A DNA stretch of 64,000 nucleotides from Lutraria lutraria. Its lineage: Eukaryota > Mollusca > Bivalvia > Venerida > Mactridae. Below are positions 16,201 through 32,800 of the stretch, one piece after another. Numbering within the stretch: position 1 is the first letter of the stretch; every line of letters begins with the position of its first letter. The notes beneath the pieces were generated by a model. The model was not told the origin of the DNA. It saw only the letters and a program-made list of their open reading frames with translations, and ran no database searches. The stretch lies in the NCBI GenBank assembly GCA_964023205.1, contig OZ026844.1, positions 11,766,790 through 11,830,789 on the forward strand, written 5' to 3'. The position numbers were made by a program, and so were the translations under genes.

Positions 16201-19200
16201 TCTGGATTTATCAATATATTATGTTAAACCATCCTTACATGGAGTCAACAAGTCATAATATCATGTCGATGTGTCATTATACGATGTGCATTTGTCAATA
16301 TATTATGTCAATCCATCCTTATATGGAGTCAACAAGTCATTAAATCATGTCGATGTTACCTTATATGATGTGCATTTATCAATATATTATATCAGATCAT
16401 CCTTATATAGAGTCAACAAGTCATTATATCATGTCGATGTGTCATTATATGATGTGCATTTATCAATATATTATATCAAACGATCCTTACATGGAGTCAA
16501 CAAGTCATTATATCATGTCGATGTGTCATTATATGATGTGCATTTATCAATATATTATGTCAAACCATCCTTACATGGAGTCAACAAGTCATTATATCAT
16601 GTCAATGTGTCATTATATGATGTGCATTTATCAATATATTATGTCAAACCATCCTTATATGGAGTCAACAAGTCATTATATGATGTGCATTTTTCAATAT
16701 ATTATGTCAAACCATCCTTATATGGAGTCAACAAGTCATTATATCATGTCGATGTGTCATTATATGATGTGCATTTATCAATATATTATGTCAAACAATC
16801 CTTATATGGAGTCAACAAATCATTATATCATGTCGATGTGTCATTATACGATGTGCATTTATCAATATATTATGTCAAACCATCCTTACATGGAGTCAAC
16901 AAGTCATTATATGATGTGCATTTATCAATATATTATGTCAAACCATCCTTATATGGAGTCAACAAGTGATTATATCATGTCGATGTGTCATTATATGATG
17001 TGCATTTATCAATATATTATGTCAAACCATCCTTATATGGAGTCAACAAGTCATTATATCATGCCGATGTGTCATTATACGATGTGCATTTATCAACATA
17101 TTATGTCAAACCATCCTTACATGGAGTCAACAAGTCATTATATCATGTCGATGTGTCATTATACGATGTGCATTTATCAATATATTATGTTAAACCATCC
17201 TTACATGGAGTCAACAAGTCATTATATCATGTCGATGTGTCATTATACGATGTGCGTTTGTCAATATATTATGTCAATCCATCCTTATATGGAGTCAACA
17301 AGTCATTAAATCATGTCGATGTGACCTTATATGATGTGCATTTATCAATATATTATATCAAACGATCCTTATATGGAGTCAACAAGTCATTATATCATGT
17401 CGATGTGTCATTATATGATGTGCATTTATCAATATATTATGTCAAACCATCCTTACATGGAGTCAACAAGTCATTATATGATGTGCATTTATCAATATAT
17501 TATGTCAAACCATCCTTATATGGAGTCAACAAGTCATTATATCATGTTGATGTGTCATTATATGATGTGCATTTATCAATATATTATGTCAAACCATCCT
17601 TATATGGAGTCAACAAGTCATTATATCATGTCGATGTGTCATTATACGATGTGCATTTATCAATATATTATGTTAAACCATCCTTACATGGAGTCAACAA
17701 GTCATTATATCATGTCGATGTGTCATTATACGATGTGCATTTATCAATATATTATGTTAAACCATCCTTACATGGAGTCAACAAGTCATTATATCATGTC
17801 GATGTGTCATTATACGATGTGCATTTATCAATATATTATGTCAAACCATCATTATATGGAGTCAACAAGTCATTATATCATGTCGATGTGTCATTATATG
17901 ATGTGCATTTATCAATATATTATGTCAAACCATCCTAACATGGAGTCAACAAGTCATTATATCATGCCGATGTGTCATTATACGATGTGCATTTATCAAT
18001 ATATTATGTCAAACCATCCTTATATGGAGTCAACAAGTCATTATATCATGTCGATGTGTCATTATACGATGTGGATTTATCAATATATTATGTTAAACCA
18101 TCCTTATATAGAGTCAACAAGTCATTATATCATGTCGATGTGTCATTATATGATGTGCATTTATCAATATATTTTATCAAACGATCCTTACATGGAGTCA
18201 ACAAGTCATTATATCATGTCGATGTGTCATTATATTATGTCAATGTGTCATTATACGATGTGCATAATCCATTTATCAATATATTTTGTCAAACCATCCT
18301 TATATGGAGTCAAAAAGTCATTATATCATGTCGATATGTCATTATATGATGTGTATTTATCAATATATTTTGTCAAATCATCCTTATATAGAGTCAACAA
18401 GTCATTATATCATGTCGATGTGTCATTATATGATGTGCATTTATCAATATATTATGTCAAATCATCCATATATAGAGTCAACAAGTCATTATATCATGTC
18501 GATGTGACCTTATATTATGTCGATGTGTCATTATACGATGTCCATTTATCAATATCTTTTGTCAAACCATCCTTATATAGAGTCAACAAGTCATTATATC
18601 ATGTCGATATGTCATTATATGATATTTTGTCAAACCATCCTTATATGGAGTCAACAAGACATTATATCATGTCGATGTGTCATTATATGATGTGCATTTA
18701 TCAATATATTTCTTCAAAACCATCCTTATATGGAGTCAACAAGTCATTATATCATGTCGATGTGTCATTATATTATGTCAATGTGTCATTATAGGATGTG
18801 CATAATCCATTTATCAATATATTTTGTCAAACCATCCTTATATGTAGTCAACAAGTCATTATATCATGTCGATGTGACCTTATATTATGTCAATGTGTCA
18901 TTATACGATGTGCATAATCCATTTATCAATATATTTTGTCAAACCATCCTTATATGGAGTCAAAAAGTCATTATATCATGTCGATATGTCATTATATGAT
19001 GTGTATTTATCAATATATTTTGTCAAATCATCCTTATATAGAGTCAACAAGTCATTATATCATGTCGATGTGTCATTATATGATGTGCATTTATCAATAT
19101 ATTATGTCAAATCATCCATATATAGAGTCAACAAGTCATTATATCATGTCGATGTGACCTTATATTATGTCGATGTGTCATTATACGATGTCCATTTATC

Positions 19201-20624
19201 AATATCTTTTGTCAAACCATCCTTATATAGAGTCAACAAGTCATTATATCATGTCGATATGTCATTATATGATATTTTGTCAAACCATCCTTATATTGAG
19301 TCAACAAGACATTATATCATGTCGATGTGTCATTATATGATGTGCATTTATCAATATATTTCTTCAAAACCATCCTTATATGGAGTCAACAAGTCATTAT
19401 ATCATGTCGATGTGTCATTATATGATGTGCATTTATCAATATATTATGTCAAATCATCCAAATATGGAGTCAAAAAGACATTATATCATGTCGATGTGTC
19501 ATTATATGATGTCCATTTATCAATATATTATGTCAAACCATCCTTACATGGAGTCAACAAGTCATTAAATTATGTCGATGTGGTATTATATGATGTGCAT
19601 TTATCAATATATTATGTCAAATCATCCATATATGGAGTCAACAAGTCATTATATCATGTCGATGTGTGATTATATGATGTGCATTTATCAACATGTTATG
19701 TCAAACCATCCTTATAATAGAGACAACAAGTCAGTATATCATGTCGATGTGTCATTATATGATGTGCATTTATCAATATATTATGTCAAATCATCAGTAC
19801 ATGGAGTCAACAAGACATTATATCATGCCGATGTGTCATTATATGATGTGCATTTATCAATATATTATGTCAAATCATCCTTATATGGAGTCAACAAGAC
19901 ATTATATCATGCCGATGTGTCATTATATGATGTGCATTTATCAATATATTATGTCAAATCATCCTTATATGGAGTCAACAAGACATTATATCATGCCGAT
20001 GTGTCATTACATGATGTGCATTTATCAATATATTATGTCAAACCATCCTTACATGGAGTCAACAAGTCATTATATAATGTGCATTTATCAATATATTATG
20101 TCAAACCATCCTTATATGGAGTCAACAAGTGATTATATCATGTCGATGTGTCATTATATGATGTGCATTTATCAATATATTATGTCGAACCATCCGTACA
20201 TGGAGTCAACAAGTCATTATAACATGCCGATGTGTCATTATACGATGTGCATTTATCAACATATTATGTCAAACCATCCTTACATGGAGTCAACAAGTCA
20301 TTATATCATGTCGATGTGTCATTATACGATGTGCATTTATCAATATATTATGTTAAACCATCCTTACATGGAGTCAACAAGTCATTATATCATGTCGATG
20401 TGTCATTATACGATGTGCATTTGTCAATATATTATGTCAATCCATCCTTATATGGAGTCAACATGTCATTAAATCATGTCGATGTGACCTTATATGATGT
20501 GCATTTATCAATATATTATATCAAACGATCCTAATATGGAGTCAACAAGTCATTATATCATGTCGATGTGTCATTATATGATGTGCATTTATCAATATAT
20601 TATGTCAAACCATCCTTACATGAC

Positions 20625-23600
20625 GTCAACAAGTCATTATATGATGTGCATTTATCAATATATTATGTCAAACCATCCTTATATGGAGTCAACAAGTCAT
20701 TATATCATGTTGATGTGTCATTATATGATCTGCATTTATCAATATATTATGTCAAACCATCCTTATATGGAGTCAACAAGTCATTATATCATGTCGATGT
20801 GTCATTATACGATGTGCATTTATCAATATATTATGTTAAACCATCCTTACATGGAGTCAACAAGTCATTATATCATGTCGATGTGTCATTATACGATGTG
20901 CATTTGTCAATATATTATGTCAATCCGTCCCTATATGGAGTCAACAAGTCATTATATCATGTCGATGTGTCATTATACGATGTGCATTTATCAATATATT
21001 AGGTCAAACCATCCTTAGATGGAGTCAACAAGTCATTATATCATGTCGATGTGTCATTATATGATGTGCATTTATCAATATATTATGTCAAACCATCCTA
21101 ACATGGAGTCAACAAGTCATTATATCATGCCGATGTGTCATTATACGATGTGCATTTATCAATATATTATGTCAAACCATCCTTATATGGAGTCAACAAG
21201 TCATTCTATCATGTCGATGTGTCATTATACGATGTGGATTTATCAATATATTATGTTAAGCCATCCTTACATGGAGTCAACAAGTCATTATATCATGTCG
21301 ATGTGTCATTATACGATGTGCATTTGTCAATATATTATGTCAATCCATCCTTATATGGAGTCAACAAGTCATTAAATCATGTCGATGTGACCTTATATGA
21401 TGTGCATTTATCAATATATTATATCAAATCATCCTTATATAGAGTCAACAAGTCATTATATCATGTCGATGTGTCATTATATGATGTGCATTTATCAATA
21501 TATTATATCAAACGATCCTTACATGGAGTCAACAAGTCTTTATATCATGTCGATGTGTCATTATATGATGTGCATTTATCAATATATTATGTCAAACCTT
21601 CCTTACATGGAGTCAACAAGTCATTATATCATGTCGATGTGTCATTATATGATGTGCATTTATCAATATATTATGTCAAACCATCCTTATATGGAGTCAA
21701 CAAGTCATTATATTATGTGCATTTATTAATATATTATGTCAAACCATCCTTATATGGAGTCAACAAGTCATTATATCATGTCGATGTGTCATTATATGAT
21801 GTGCATTTATCAATATATTATGTCAAACCATCCTTATATGGAGTCAACAAGTCATTATATCATGTCGATGTGTCATTATACGATGTGCATTTATCAATAT
21901 ATTATGTCAAACCATCCTTACATGGAGTCAACAAGTCATTATATCATGTCGATGTGTCATTATATGATGTGCATTTATCAATATATTATATCAAACGATC
22001 CTTACATGGAGTCAACAAGTCTTTATATCATGTCGATGTGTCATTATATGATGTGCATTTATCAATATGTTATGTCAAACCATCCTTACATGGAGTCAAC
22101 AAGTCATTATATCATGTCGATGTGTCATTATATGATGTGCATTTATCAATATATTATGTCAAACCATCCTTATATGGAGTCAACAAGTCATTATACGATG
22201 TGCATTTATCAATATATTATGTCAAACCATCCTTATATAGAGTCAACAAGTCATTATATCATGTCGATGTGTCATTATATGATGTGCATTTATCAATATG
22301 TTATGTCAAACCATCCTTACATGGAGTCAACAAGTCATTATATCATGTCGATGTGTCATTATATGATGTGCATTTATCAATATATTATGTCAAACCATCC
22401 TTATATGGAGTCAACAAGTCATTATACGATGTGCATTTATCAATATATTATGTCAAACCATCCTTATATAGAGTCAACAAGTCATTATATCATGTCGATG
22501 TGTCATTATACGATGTGCATTTATCAATATATCATGTCAAACCATCCTTATATAGAGTCAACAAGTCATTATATCATGTCGATATGTCATTATATGATAT
22601 TTTGTCAAACCATCCTTATATGGAGTCAACAAGACATTATATCATGTCGATGTGTCATTATATGATGTGCATTTATCAATATATTTCTTCAAAACCATCC
22701 TTATATGGAGTCAACAAGTCATTATATCATGTCGATGTGTCATTATATTATGTCAATGTGTCATTATAGGATGTGCATAATCCATTTATCAATATATTTT
22801 GTCAAACCATCCTTATATGGAGTCAACAAGTCATTATATCATGTCGATGTGACCTTATATTATGTCAATGTGTCATTATACGATGTGCATAATCCATTTA
22901 TCAATATATTTTGTCAAACCATCCTTATATGGAGTCAAAAAGTCATTATATCATGTCGATATGTCATTATATGATGTGTATTTATCAATATATTTTGTCA
23001 AATCATCCTTATATAGAGTGAACAAGTCATTATATCATGTCGATGTGTCATTATATGATGTGCATTTATCAATATATTATGTCAAATCATCCATATATAG
23101 AGTCAACAAGTCATTATATCATGTCGATGTGACCTTATATTATGTCGATGTGTCATTATACGATGTCAATTTATCAATATCTTTTGTCAAACCATCCTTA
23201 TATAGAGTCAACTAGTCATTATATCATGTCGATATGTCATTATATGATATTTTGTCAAACCATCCTTATATGGAGTCAACAAGACATTATATCATGTTGA
23301 TGTGTCATTATATGATGTGCATTTATCAATATATTTCTTCAAAACCATCCTTATATGGAGTCAACAAGTCATTATATCATGTCGATGTGTCATTATACGA
23401 TGTGCATTTGTCAATATATTATGTCAATCCATCCTTATATGGAGTCAACAAGTTATTAAATCATGTCGATGTGACCTTATATGATGTGCATTTATCAATA
23501 TATTATATCAAATTATCCTTATATAGAGTCAACAAGTCATTATATCATGTCGATGTGTCATTATATGATGTGCATTTATCAATATATTATATCAAACGAT

Positions 23601-26600
23601 CCTTACATGGAGTCAACATGTCTTTATATCATGTCGATGTGTCATTATATGATGTGCATTTATCAATATATTATGTCAAACCTTCCTTACATGGAGTCAA
23701 CAAGTCATTATATCATGTCGATGTGTCATTATATGATGTGCATTTATCAATATATTATGTCAAACCATCCTTATATGGAGTCAACAAGTCATTATATGAT
23801 GTGCATTTATCAATATATTATGTCAAACCATCCTTATATGGAGTCAACAAGTCATTATATCATGTCGATGTGTCATTATATGATGTGCATTTATCAATAT
23901 ATTATGTCAAACCATCCTTATATGGAGTCAACAAGTCATTATATCATGTCGATGTGTCATTATATGATGTGCATTTATCAATATATTATGTCAAACCATC
24001 CTGATATGGAGTCAACAAGTCATTATATCATGTCGATGTGTCATTATATGATGTGCATTTATCAATATATTATGTCAAACCATCCTTTTATGGAGTCAAC
24101 AAGTCATTATATGATGTGCATTTATCAATATATTATGTCAAACCATCCTTATATGGAGTCAACAAGTGATTATATCATGTCGATGTGTCATTATATGATG
24201 TGCATTTATCAATATATTATGTCAAACCATCCTTATATGGAGTCAACAAGTCATTATATCATGTCGATGTGTCATTATACGATGTGCATTTATCAATATA
24301 TTATGTCAAACCATCCTTATATGGAGTCAACAAGTCATTATATCATGTCGATGTGTCATTATATGATGTGCATTTATCAATACATTATGTCAAACCATCC
24401 TTACATGGAGTCAACAAGTCATTATATCATGCCGATGTGTCATTATACGATGCGCATTTATCAATATATTATGTCAAACCATCCTTACATGGAGTCAACA
24501 AGTCATTATATCATGTCGATGTGTCATTATACGATCTGGATTTATCAATACATTATGTTAAACCATCCTTACATGGAGTCAACAAGTCATAATATCATGT
24601 CGATGTGTCATTATACGATGTGCATTTGTCAATATATTATGTCAATCCATCCTTATATGGAGTCAACAAGTCATTAAATCATGTCGATGTTACCTTATAT
24701 GATGTGCATTTATCAATATATTATATCAGATCATCCTTATATAGAGTCAACAAGTCATTATATCATGTCGATGTGTCATTATATGATGTGCATTTATCAA
24801 TATATTATATCAAACGATCCTTACATGGAGTCAACAAGTCATTATATCATGTCGATGTGTCATTATATGATGTGCATTTATCAATATATTATGTCACACC
24901 ATCCTTACATGGAGTCAACAAGTCATTATATCATGTCAATGTGTCATTATATGATGTGCATTTATCAATATATTATGTCAAACCATCCTTATATGGAGTC
25001 AACAAGTCATTATATGATGTGCATTTTTCAATATATTATGTCAAACCATCCTTATATGGAGTCAACATGTCATTATATCATGTCGATGTGTCATTATATG
25101 ATGTGCATTTATCAATATATTATGTCAAACAATCCTTATATGGAGTCAACAAATCATTATATCATGTCGATGTGTCATTATACGATGTGCATTTATCAAT
25201 ATATTATGTCAAACCATCCTTACATGGAGTCAACAAGTCATTATATGATGTGCATTTATCAATATATTATGTCAAACCATCCTTATATGGAGTCAACAAG
25301 TCATTATATCATGTTGATGTGTCATTATATGATCTGCATTTATCAATATATTATGTCAAACCATCCTTATATGGAGTCAACAAGTCATTATATCATGTCG
25401 ATGTGTCATTATACGATGTGCATTTATCAATATATTATGTTAAACCATCCTTACATGGAGTCAACAAGTCATTATATCATGTCGATGTGTCATTATACGA
25501 TGTGCATTTGTCAATATATTATGTCAATCCGTCCCTATATGGAGTCAACAAGTCATTATATCATGTCGATGTGTCATTATACGATGTGCATTTATCAATA
25601 TATTAGGTCAAACCATCCTTAGATGGAGTCAACAAGTCATTATATCATGTCGATGTGTCATTATATGATGTGCATTTATCAATATATTATGTCAAACCAT
25701 CCTAACATGGAGTCAACAAGTCATTATATCATGCCGATGTGTCATTATACGATGTGCATTTATCAATATATTATGTCAAACCATCCTTATATGGAGTCAA
25801 CAAGTCATTCTATCATGTCGATGTGTCATTATACGATGTGGATTTATCAATATATTATGTTAAGCCATCCTTACATGGAGTCAACAAGTCATTATATCAT
25901 GTCGATGTGTCATTATACGATGTGCATTTGTCAATATATTATGTCAATCCATCCTTATATGGAGTCAACAAGTCATTAAATCATGTCGATGTGACCTTAT
26001 ATGATGTGCATTTATCAATATATTATATCAAATCATCCTTATATAGAGTCAACAAGTCATTATATCATGTCGATGTGTCATTATATGATGTGCATTTATC
26101 AATATATTATATCAAACGATCCTTACATGGAGTCAACAAGTCTTTATATCATGTCGATGTGTCATTATATGATGTGCATTTATCAATATATTATGTCAAA
26201 CCTTCCTTACATGGAGTCAACAAGTCATTATATCATGTCGATGTGTCATTATATGATGTGCATTTATCAATATATTATGTCAAACCATCCTTATATGGAG
26301 TCAACAAGTCATTATATTATGTGCATTTATTAATATATTATGTCAAACCATCCTTATATGGAGTCAACAAGTCATTATATCATGTCGATGTGTCATTATA
26401 TGATGTGCATTTATCAATATATTATGTCAAACCATCCTTATATGGAGTCAACAAGTCATTATATCATGTCGATGTGTCATTATACGATGTGCATTTATCA
26501 ATATATTATGTCAAACCATCCTTACATGGAGTCAACAAGTCATTATATCATGTCGATGTGTCATTATATGATGTGCATTTATCAATATATTATATCAAAC

Positions 26601-29600
26601 GATCCTTACATGGAGTCAACAAGTCTTTATATCATGTCGATGTGTCATTATATGATGTGCATTTATCAATATGTTATGTCAAACCATCCTTACATGGAGT
26701 CAACAAGTCATTATATCATGTCGATGTGTCATTATATGATGTGCATTTATCAATATATTATGTCAAACCATCCTTATATGGAGTCAACAAGTCATTATAC
26801 GATGTGCATTTATCAATATATTATGTCAAACCATCCTTATATAGAGTCAACAAGTCATTATATCATGTCGATGTGTCATTATATGATGTGCATTTATCAA
26901 TATGTTATGTCAAACCATCCTTACATGGAGTCAACAAGTCATTATATCATGTCGATGTGTCATTATATGATGTGCATTTATCAATATATTATGTCAAACC
27001 ATCCTTATATGGAGTCAACAAGTCATTATACGATGTGCATTTATCAATATATTATGTCAAACCATCCTTATATAGAGTCAACAAGTCATTATATCATGTC
27101 GATGTGTCATTATACGATGTGCATTTATCAATATATCATGTCAAACCATCCTTATATAGAGTCAACAAGTCATTATATCATGTCGATATGTCATTATATG
27201 ATATTTTGTCAAACCATCCTTATATGGAGTCAACAAGACATTATATCATGTCGATGTGTCATTATATGATGTGCATTTATCAATATATTTCTTCAAAACC
27301 ATCCTTATATGGAGTCAACAAGTCATTATATCATGTCGATGTGTCATTATATTATGTCAATGTGTCATTATAGGATGTGCATAATCCATTTATCAATATA
27401 TTTTGTCAAACCATCCTTATATGGAGTCAACAAGTCATTATATCATGTCGATGTGACCTTATATTATGTCAATGTGTCATTATACGATGTGCATAATCCA
27501 TTTATCAATATATTTTGTCAAACCATCCTTATATGGAGTCAAAAAGTCATTATATCATGTCGATATGTCATTATATGATGTGTATTTATCAATATATTTT
27601 GTCAAATCATCCTTATATAGAGTGAACAAGTCATTATATCATGTCGATGTGTCATTATATGATGTGCATTTATCAATATATTATGTCAAATCATCCATAT
27701 ATAGAGTCAACAAGTCATTATATCATGTCGATGTGACCTTATATTATGTCGATGTGTCATTATACGATGTCAATTTATCAATATCTTTTGTCAAACCATC
27801 CTTATATAGAGTCAACTAGTCATTATATCATGTCGATATGTCATTATATGATATTTTGTCAAACCATCCTTATATGGAGTCAACAAGACATTATATCATG
27901 TTGATGTGTCATTATATGATGTGCATTTATCAATATATTTCTTCAAAACCATCCTTATATGGAGTCAACAAGTCATTATATCATGTCGATGTGTCATTAT
28001 ACGATGTGCATTTGTCAATATATTATGTCAATCCATCCTTATATGGAGTCAACAAGTTATTAAATCATGTCGATGTGACCTTATATGATGTGCATTTATC
28101 AATATATTATATCAAATTATCCTTATATAGAGTCAACAAGTCATTATATCATGTCGATGTGTCATTATATGATGTGCATTTATCAATATATTATATCAAA
28201 CGATCCTTACATGGAGTCAACATGTCTTTATATCATGTCGATGTGTCATTATATGATGTGCATTTATCAATATATTATGTCAAACCTTCCTTACATGGAG
28301 TCAACAAGTCATTATATCATGTCGATGTGTCATTATATGATGTGCATTTATCAATATATTATGTCAAACCATCCTTATATGGAGTCAACAAGTCATTATA
28401 TGATGTGCATTTATCAATATATTATGTCAAACCATCCTTATATGGAGTCAACAAGTCATTATATCATGTCGATGTGTCATTATATGATGTGCATTTATCA
28501 ATATATTATGTCAAACCATCCTTATATGGAGTCAACAAGTCATTATATCATGTCGATGTGTCATTATATGATGTGCATTTATCAATATATTATGTCAAAC
28601 CATCCTGATATGGAGTCAACAAGTCATTATATCATGTCGATGTGTCATTATATGATGTGCATTTATCAATATATTATGTCAAACCATCCTTTTATGGAGT
28701 CAACAAGTCATTATATGATGTGCATTTATCAATATATTATGTCAAACCATCCTTATATGGAGTCAACAAGTGATTATATCATGTCGATGTGTCATTATAT
28801 GATGTGCATTTATCAATATATTATGTCAAACCATCCTTATATGGAGTCAACAAGTCATTATATCATGTCGATGTGTCATTATACGATGTGCATTTATCAA
28901 TATATTATGTCAAACCATCCTTATATGGAGTCAACAAGTCATTATATCATGTCGATGTGTCATTATATGATGTGCATTTATCAATACATTATGTCAAACC
29001 ATCCTTACATGGAGTCAACAAGTCATTATATCATGCCGATGTGTCATTATACGATGCGCATTTATCAATATATTATGTCAAACCATCCTTACATGGAGTC
29101 AACAAGTCATTATATCATGTCGATGTGTCATTATACGATCTGGATTTATCAATACATTATGTTAAACCATCCTTACATGGAGTCAACAAGTCATAATATC
29201 ATGTCGATGTGTCATTATACGATGTGCATTTGTCAATATATTATGTCAATCCATCCTTATATGGAGTCAACAAGTCATTAAATCATGTCGATGTTACCTT
29301 ATATGATGTGCATTTATCAATATATTATATCAGATCATCCTTATATAGAGTCAACAAGTCATTATATCATGTCGATGTGTCATTATATGATGTGCATTTA
29401 TCAATATATTATATCAAACGATCCTTACATGGAGTCAACAAGTCATTATATCATGTCGATGTGTCATTATATGATGTGCATTTATCAATATATTATGTCA
29501 AACCATCCTTACATGGAGTCAACAAGTCATTATATCATGTCAATGTGTCATTATATGATGTGCATTTATCAATATATTATGTCAAACCATCCTTATATGG

Positions 29601-29832
29601 AGTCAACAAGTCATTATATGATGTGCATTTTTCAATATATTATGTCAAACCATCCTTATATGGAGTCAACATGTCATTATATCATGTCGATGTGTCATTA
29701 TATGATGTGCATTTATCAATATATTATGTCAAACAATCCTTATATGGAGTCAACAAATCATTATATCATGTCGATGTGTCATTATACGATGTGCATTTAT
29801 CAATATATTATGTCAAACCATCCTTACATGGA
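20625..29832. repeat. 4,604-bp tandem block duplication inside the satellite
   Basis: Bases 20,625-25,228 recur at 25,229-29,832, and identity runs on to about 29,905. Within the copies I noted isolated substitutions only, such as GTCACACC near 24,897 against GTCAAACC near 29,501. Each copy carries two 7-bp TAATCCA insertions, two 16-bp deletions and two 1-bp expansions, giving a length of 5 modulo 21 as observed. The outer break on the left is at TGACGTC against TGGAGTC. The break on the right is at CAAGTCATT against CAAGTGATT. Confidence 0.85.
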
Positions 29833-32800
29833 GTCAACAAGTCATTATATGATGTGCATTTATCAATATATTATGTCAAACCATCCTTATATGGAGTCAA
29901 CAAGTGATTATATCATGTCGATGTGTCATTATATGATGTGCATTTATCAATATATTATGTCAAACCATCCTTATATGGAGTCAACAAGTCATTATATCAT
30001 GCCGATGTGTCATTATACGATGTGCATTTATCAACATATTATGTCAAACCATCCTTACATGGAGTCAACAAGTCATTATATCATGTCGATGTGTCATTAT
30101 ACGATGTGCATTTATCAATATATTATGTTAAACCATCCTTACATGGAGTCAACAAGTCATTATATCATGTCGATGTGTCATTATACGATGTGCGTTTGTC
30201 AATATATTATGTCAATCCATCCTTATATGGAGTCAACAAGTCATTAAATCATGTCGATGTGACCTTATATGATGTGCATTTATCAATATATTATATCAAA
30301 CGATCCTTATATGGAGTCAACAAGTCATTATATCATGTCGATGTGTCATTATATGATGTGCATTTATCAATATATTATGTCAAACCATCCTTATATGGAG
30401 TCAACAAGTCATTATATCATGTCGATGTGTCATTATACGATGTGCATTTATCAATATATTATGTCAAACCATCCTTATATGGAGTCAACAAGTCATTATA
30501 TCATGTCGATGTGTCATTATATGATGTGCATTTATCAATACATTATGTCAAACCATCCTTACATGGAGTCAACAAGTCATTATATCATGCCGATGTGTCA
30601 TTATACGATGCGCATTTATCAATATATTATGTCAAACCATCCTTACATGGAGTCAACAAGTCATTATATCATGTCGATGTGTCATTATACGATCTGGATT
30701 TATCAATATATTATGTTAAACCATCCTTACATGGAGTCAACAAGTCATAATATCATGTCGATGTGTCATTATACGATGTGCATTTGTCAATATATTATGT
30801 CAATCCATCCTTATATGGAGTCAACAAGTCATTAAATCATGTCGATGTTACCTTATATGATGTGCATTTATCAATATATTATATCAGATCATCCTTATAT
30901 AGAGTCAACAAGTCATTATATCATGTCGATGTGTCATTATATGATGTGCATTTATCAATATATTATATCAAACGATCCTTACATGGAGTCAACAAGTCAT
31001 TATATCATGTCGATGTGTCATTATATGATGTGCATTTATCAATATATTATGTCAAACCATCCTTACATGGAGTCAACAAGTCATTATATCATGTCAATGT
31101 GTCATTATATGATGTGCATTTATCAATATATTATGTCAAACCATCCTTATATGGAGTCAACAAGTCATTATATGATGTGCATTTTTCAATATATTATGTC
31201 AAACCATCCTTATATGGAGTCAACATGTCATTATATCATGTCGATGTGTCATTATATGATGTGCATTTATCAATATATTATGTCAAACAATCCTTATATG
31301 GAGTCAACAAATCATTATATCATGTCGATGTGTCATTATACGATGTGCATTTATCAATATATTATGTCAAACCATCCTTACATGGAGTCAACAAGTCATT
31401 ATATGATGTGCATTTATCAATATATTATGTCAAACCATCCTTATATGGAGTCAACAAGTGATTATATCATGTCGATGTGTCATTATATGATGTGCATTTA
31501 TCAATATATTATGTCAAACCATCCTTATATGGAGTCAACAAGTCATTATATCATGCCGATGTGTCATTATACGATGTGCATTTATCAACATATTATGTCA
31601 AACCATCCTTACATGGAGTCAACAAGTCATTATATCATGTCGATGTGTCATTATACGATGTGCATTTATCAATATATTATGTTAAACCATCCTTACATGG
31701 AGTCAACAAGTCATTATATCATGTCGATGTGTCATTATACGATGTGCGTTTGTCAATATATTATGTCAATCCATCCTTATATGGAGTCAACAAGTCATTA
31801 AATCATGTCGATGTGACCTTATATGATGTGCATTTATCAATATATTATATCAAACGATCCTTATATGGAGTCAACAAGTCATTATATCATGTCGATATGT
31901 CATTATATGATATTTTGTCAAACCATCCTTATATGGAGTCAACAAGACATTATATCATGTCGATGTGTCATTATATGATGTGCATTTATCAATATATTTC
32001 TTCAAAACCATCCTTATATGGAGTCAACAAGTCATTATATCATGTCGATGTGTCATTATATTATGTCAATGTGTCATTATAGGATGTGCATAATCCATTT
32101 ATCAATATATTTTGTCAAACCATCCTTATATGGAGTCAACAAGTCATTATATCATGTCGATGTGACCTTATATTATGTCAATGTGTCATTATACGATGTG
32201 CATAATCCATTTATCAATATATTTTGTCAAACCATCCTTATATGGAGTCAAAAAGTCATTATATCATGTCGATATGTCATTATATGATGTGTATTTATCA
32301 ATATATTTTGTCAAATCATCCTTATATAGAGTCAACAAGTCATTATATCATGTCGATGTGTCATTATATGATGTGCATTTATCAATATATTATGTCAAAT
32401 CATCCATATATAGAGTCAACAAGTCATTATATCATGTCGATGTGACCTTATATTATGTCGATGTGTCATTATACGATGTCAATTTATCAATATCTTTTGT
32501 CAAACCATCCTTATATAGAGTCAACTAGTCATTATATCATGTCGATATGTCATTATATGATATTTTGTCAAACCATCCTTATATGGAGTCAACAAGACAT
32601 TATATCATGTTGATGTGTCATTATATGATGTGCATTTATCAATATATTTCTTCAAAACCATCCTTATATGGAGTCAACAAGTCATTATATCATGTCGATG
32701 TGTCATTATACGATGTGCATTTGTCAATATATTATGTCAATCCATCCTTATATGGAGTCAACAAGTTATTAAATCATGTCGATGTGACCTTATATGATGT

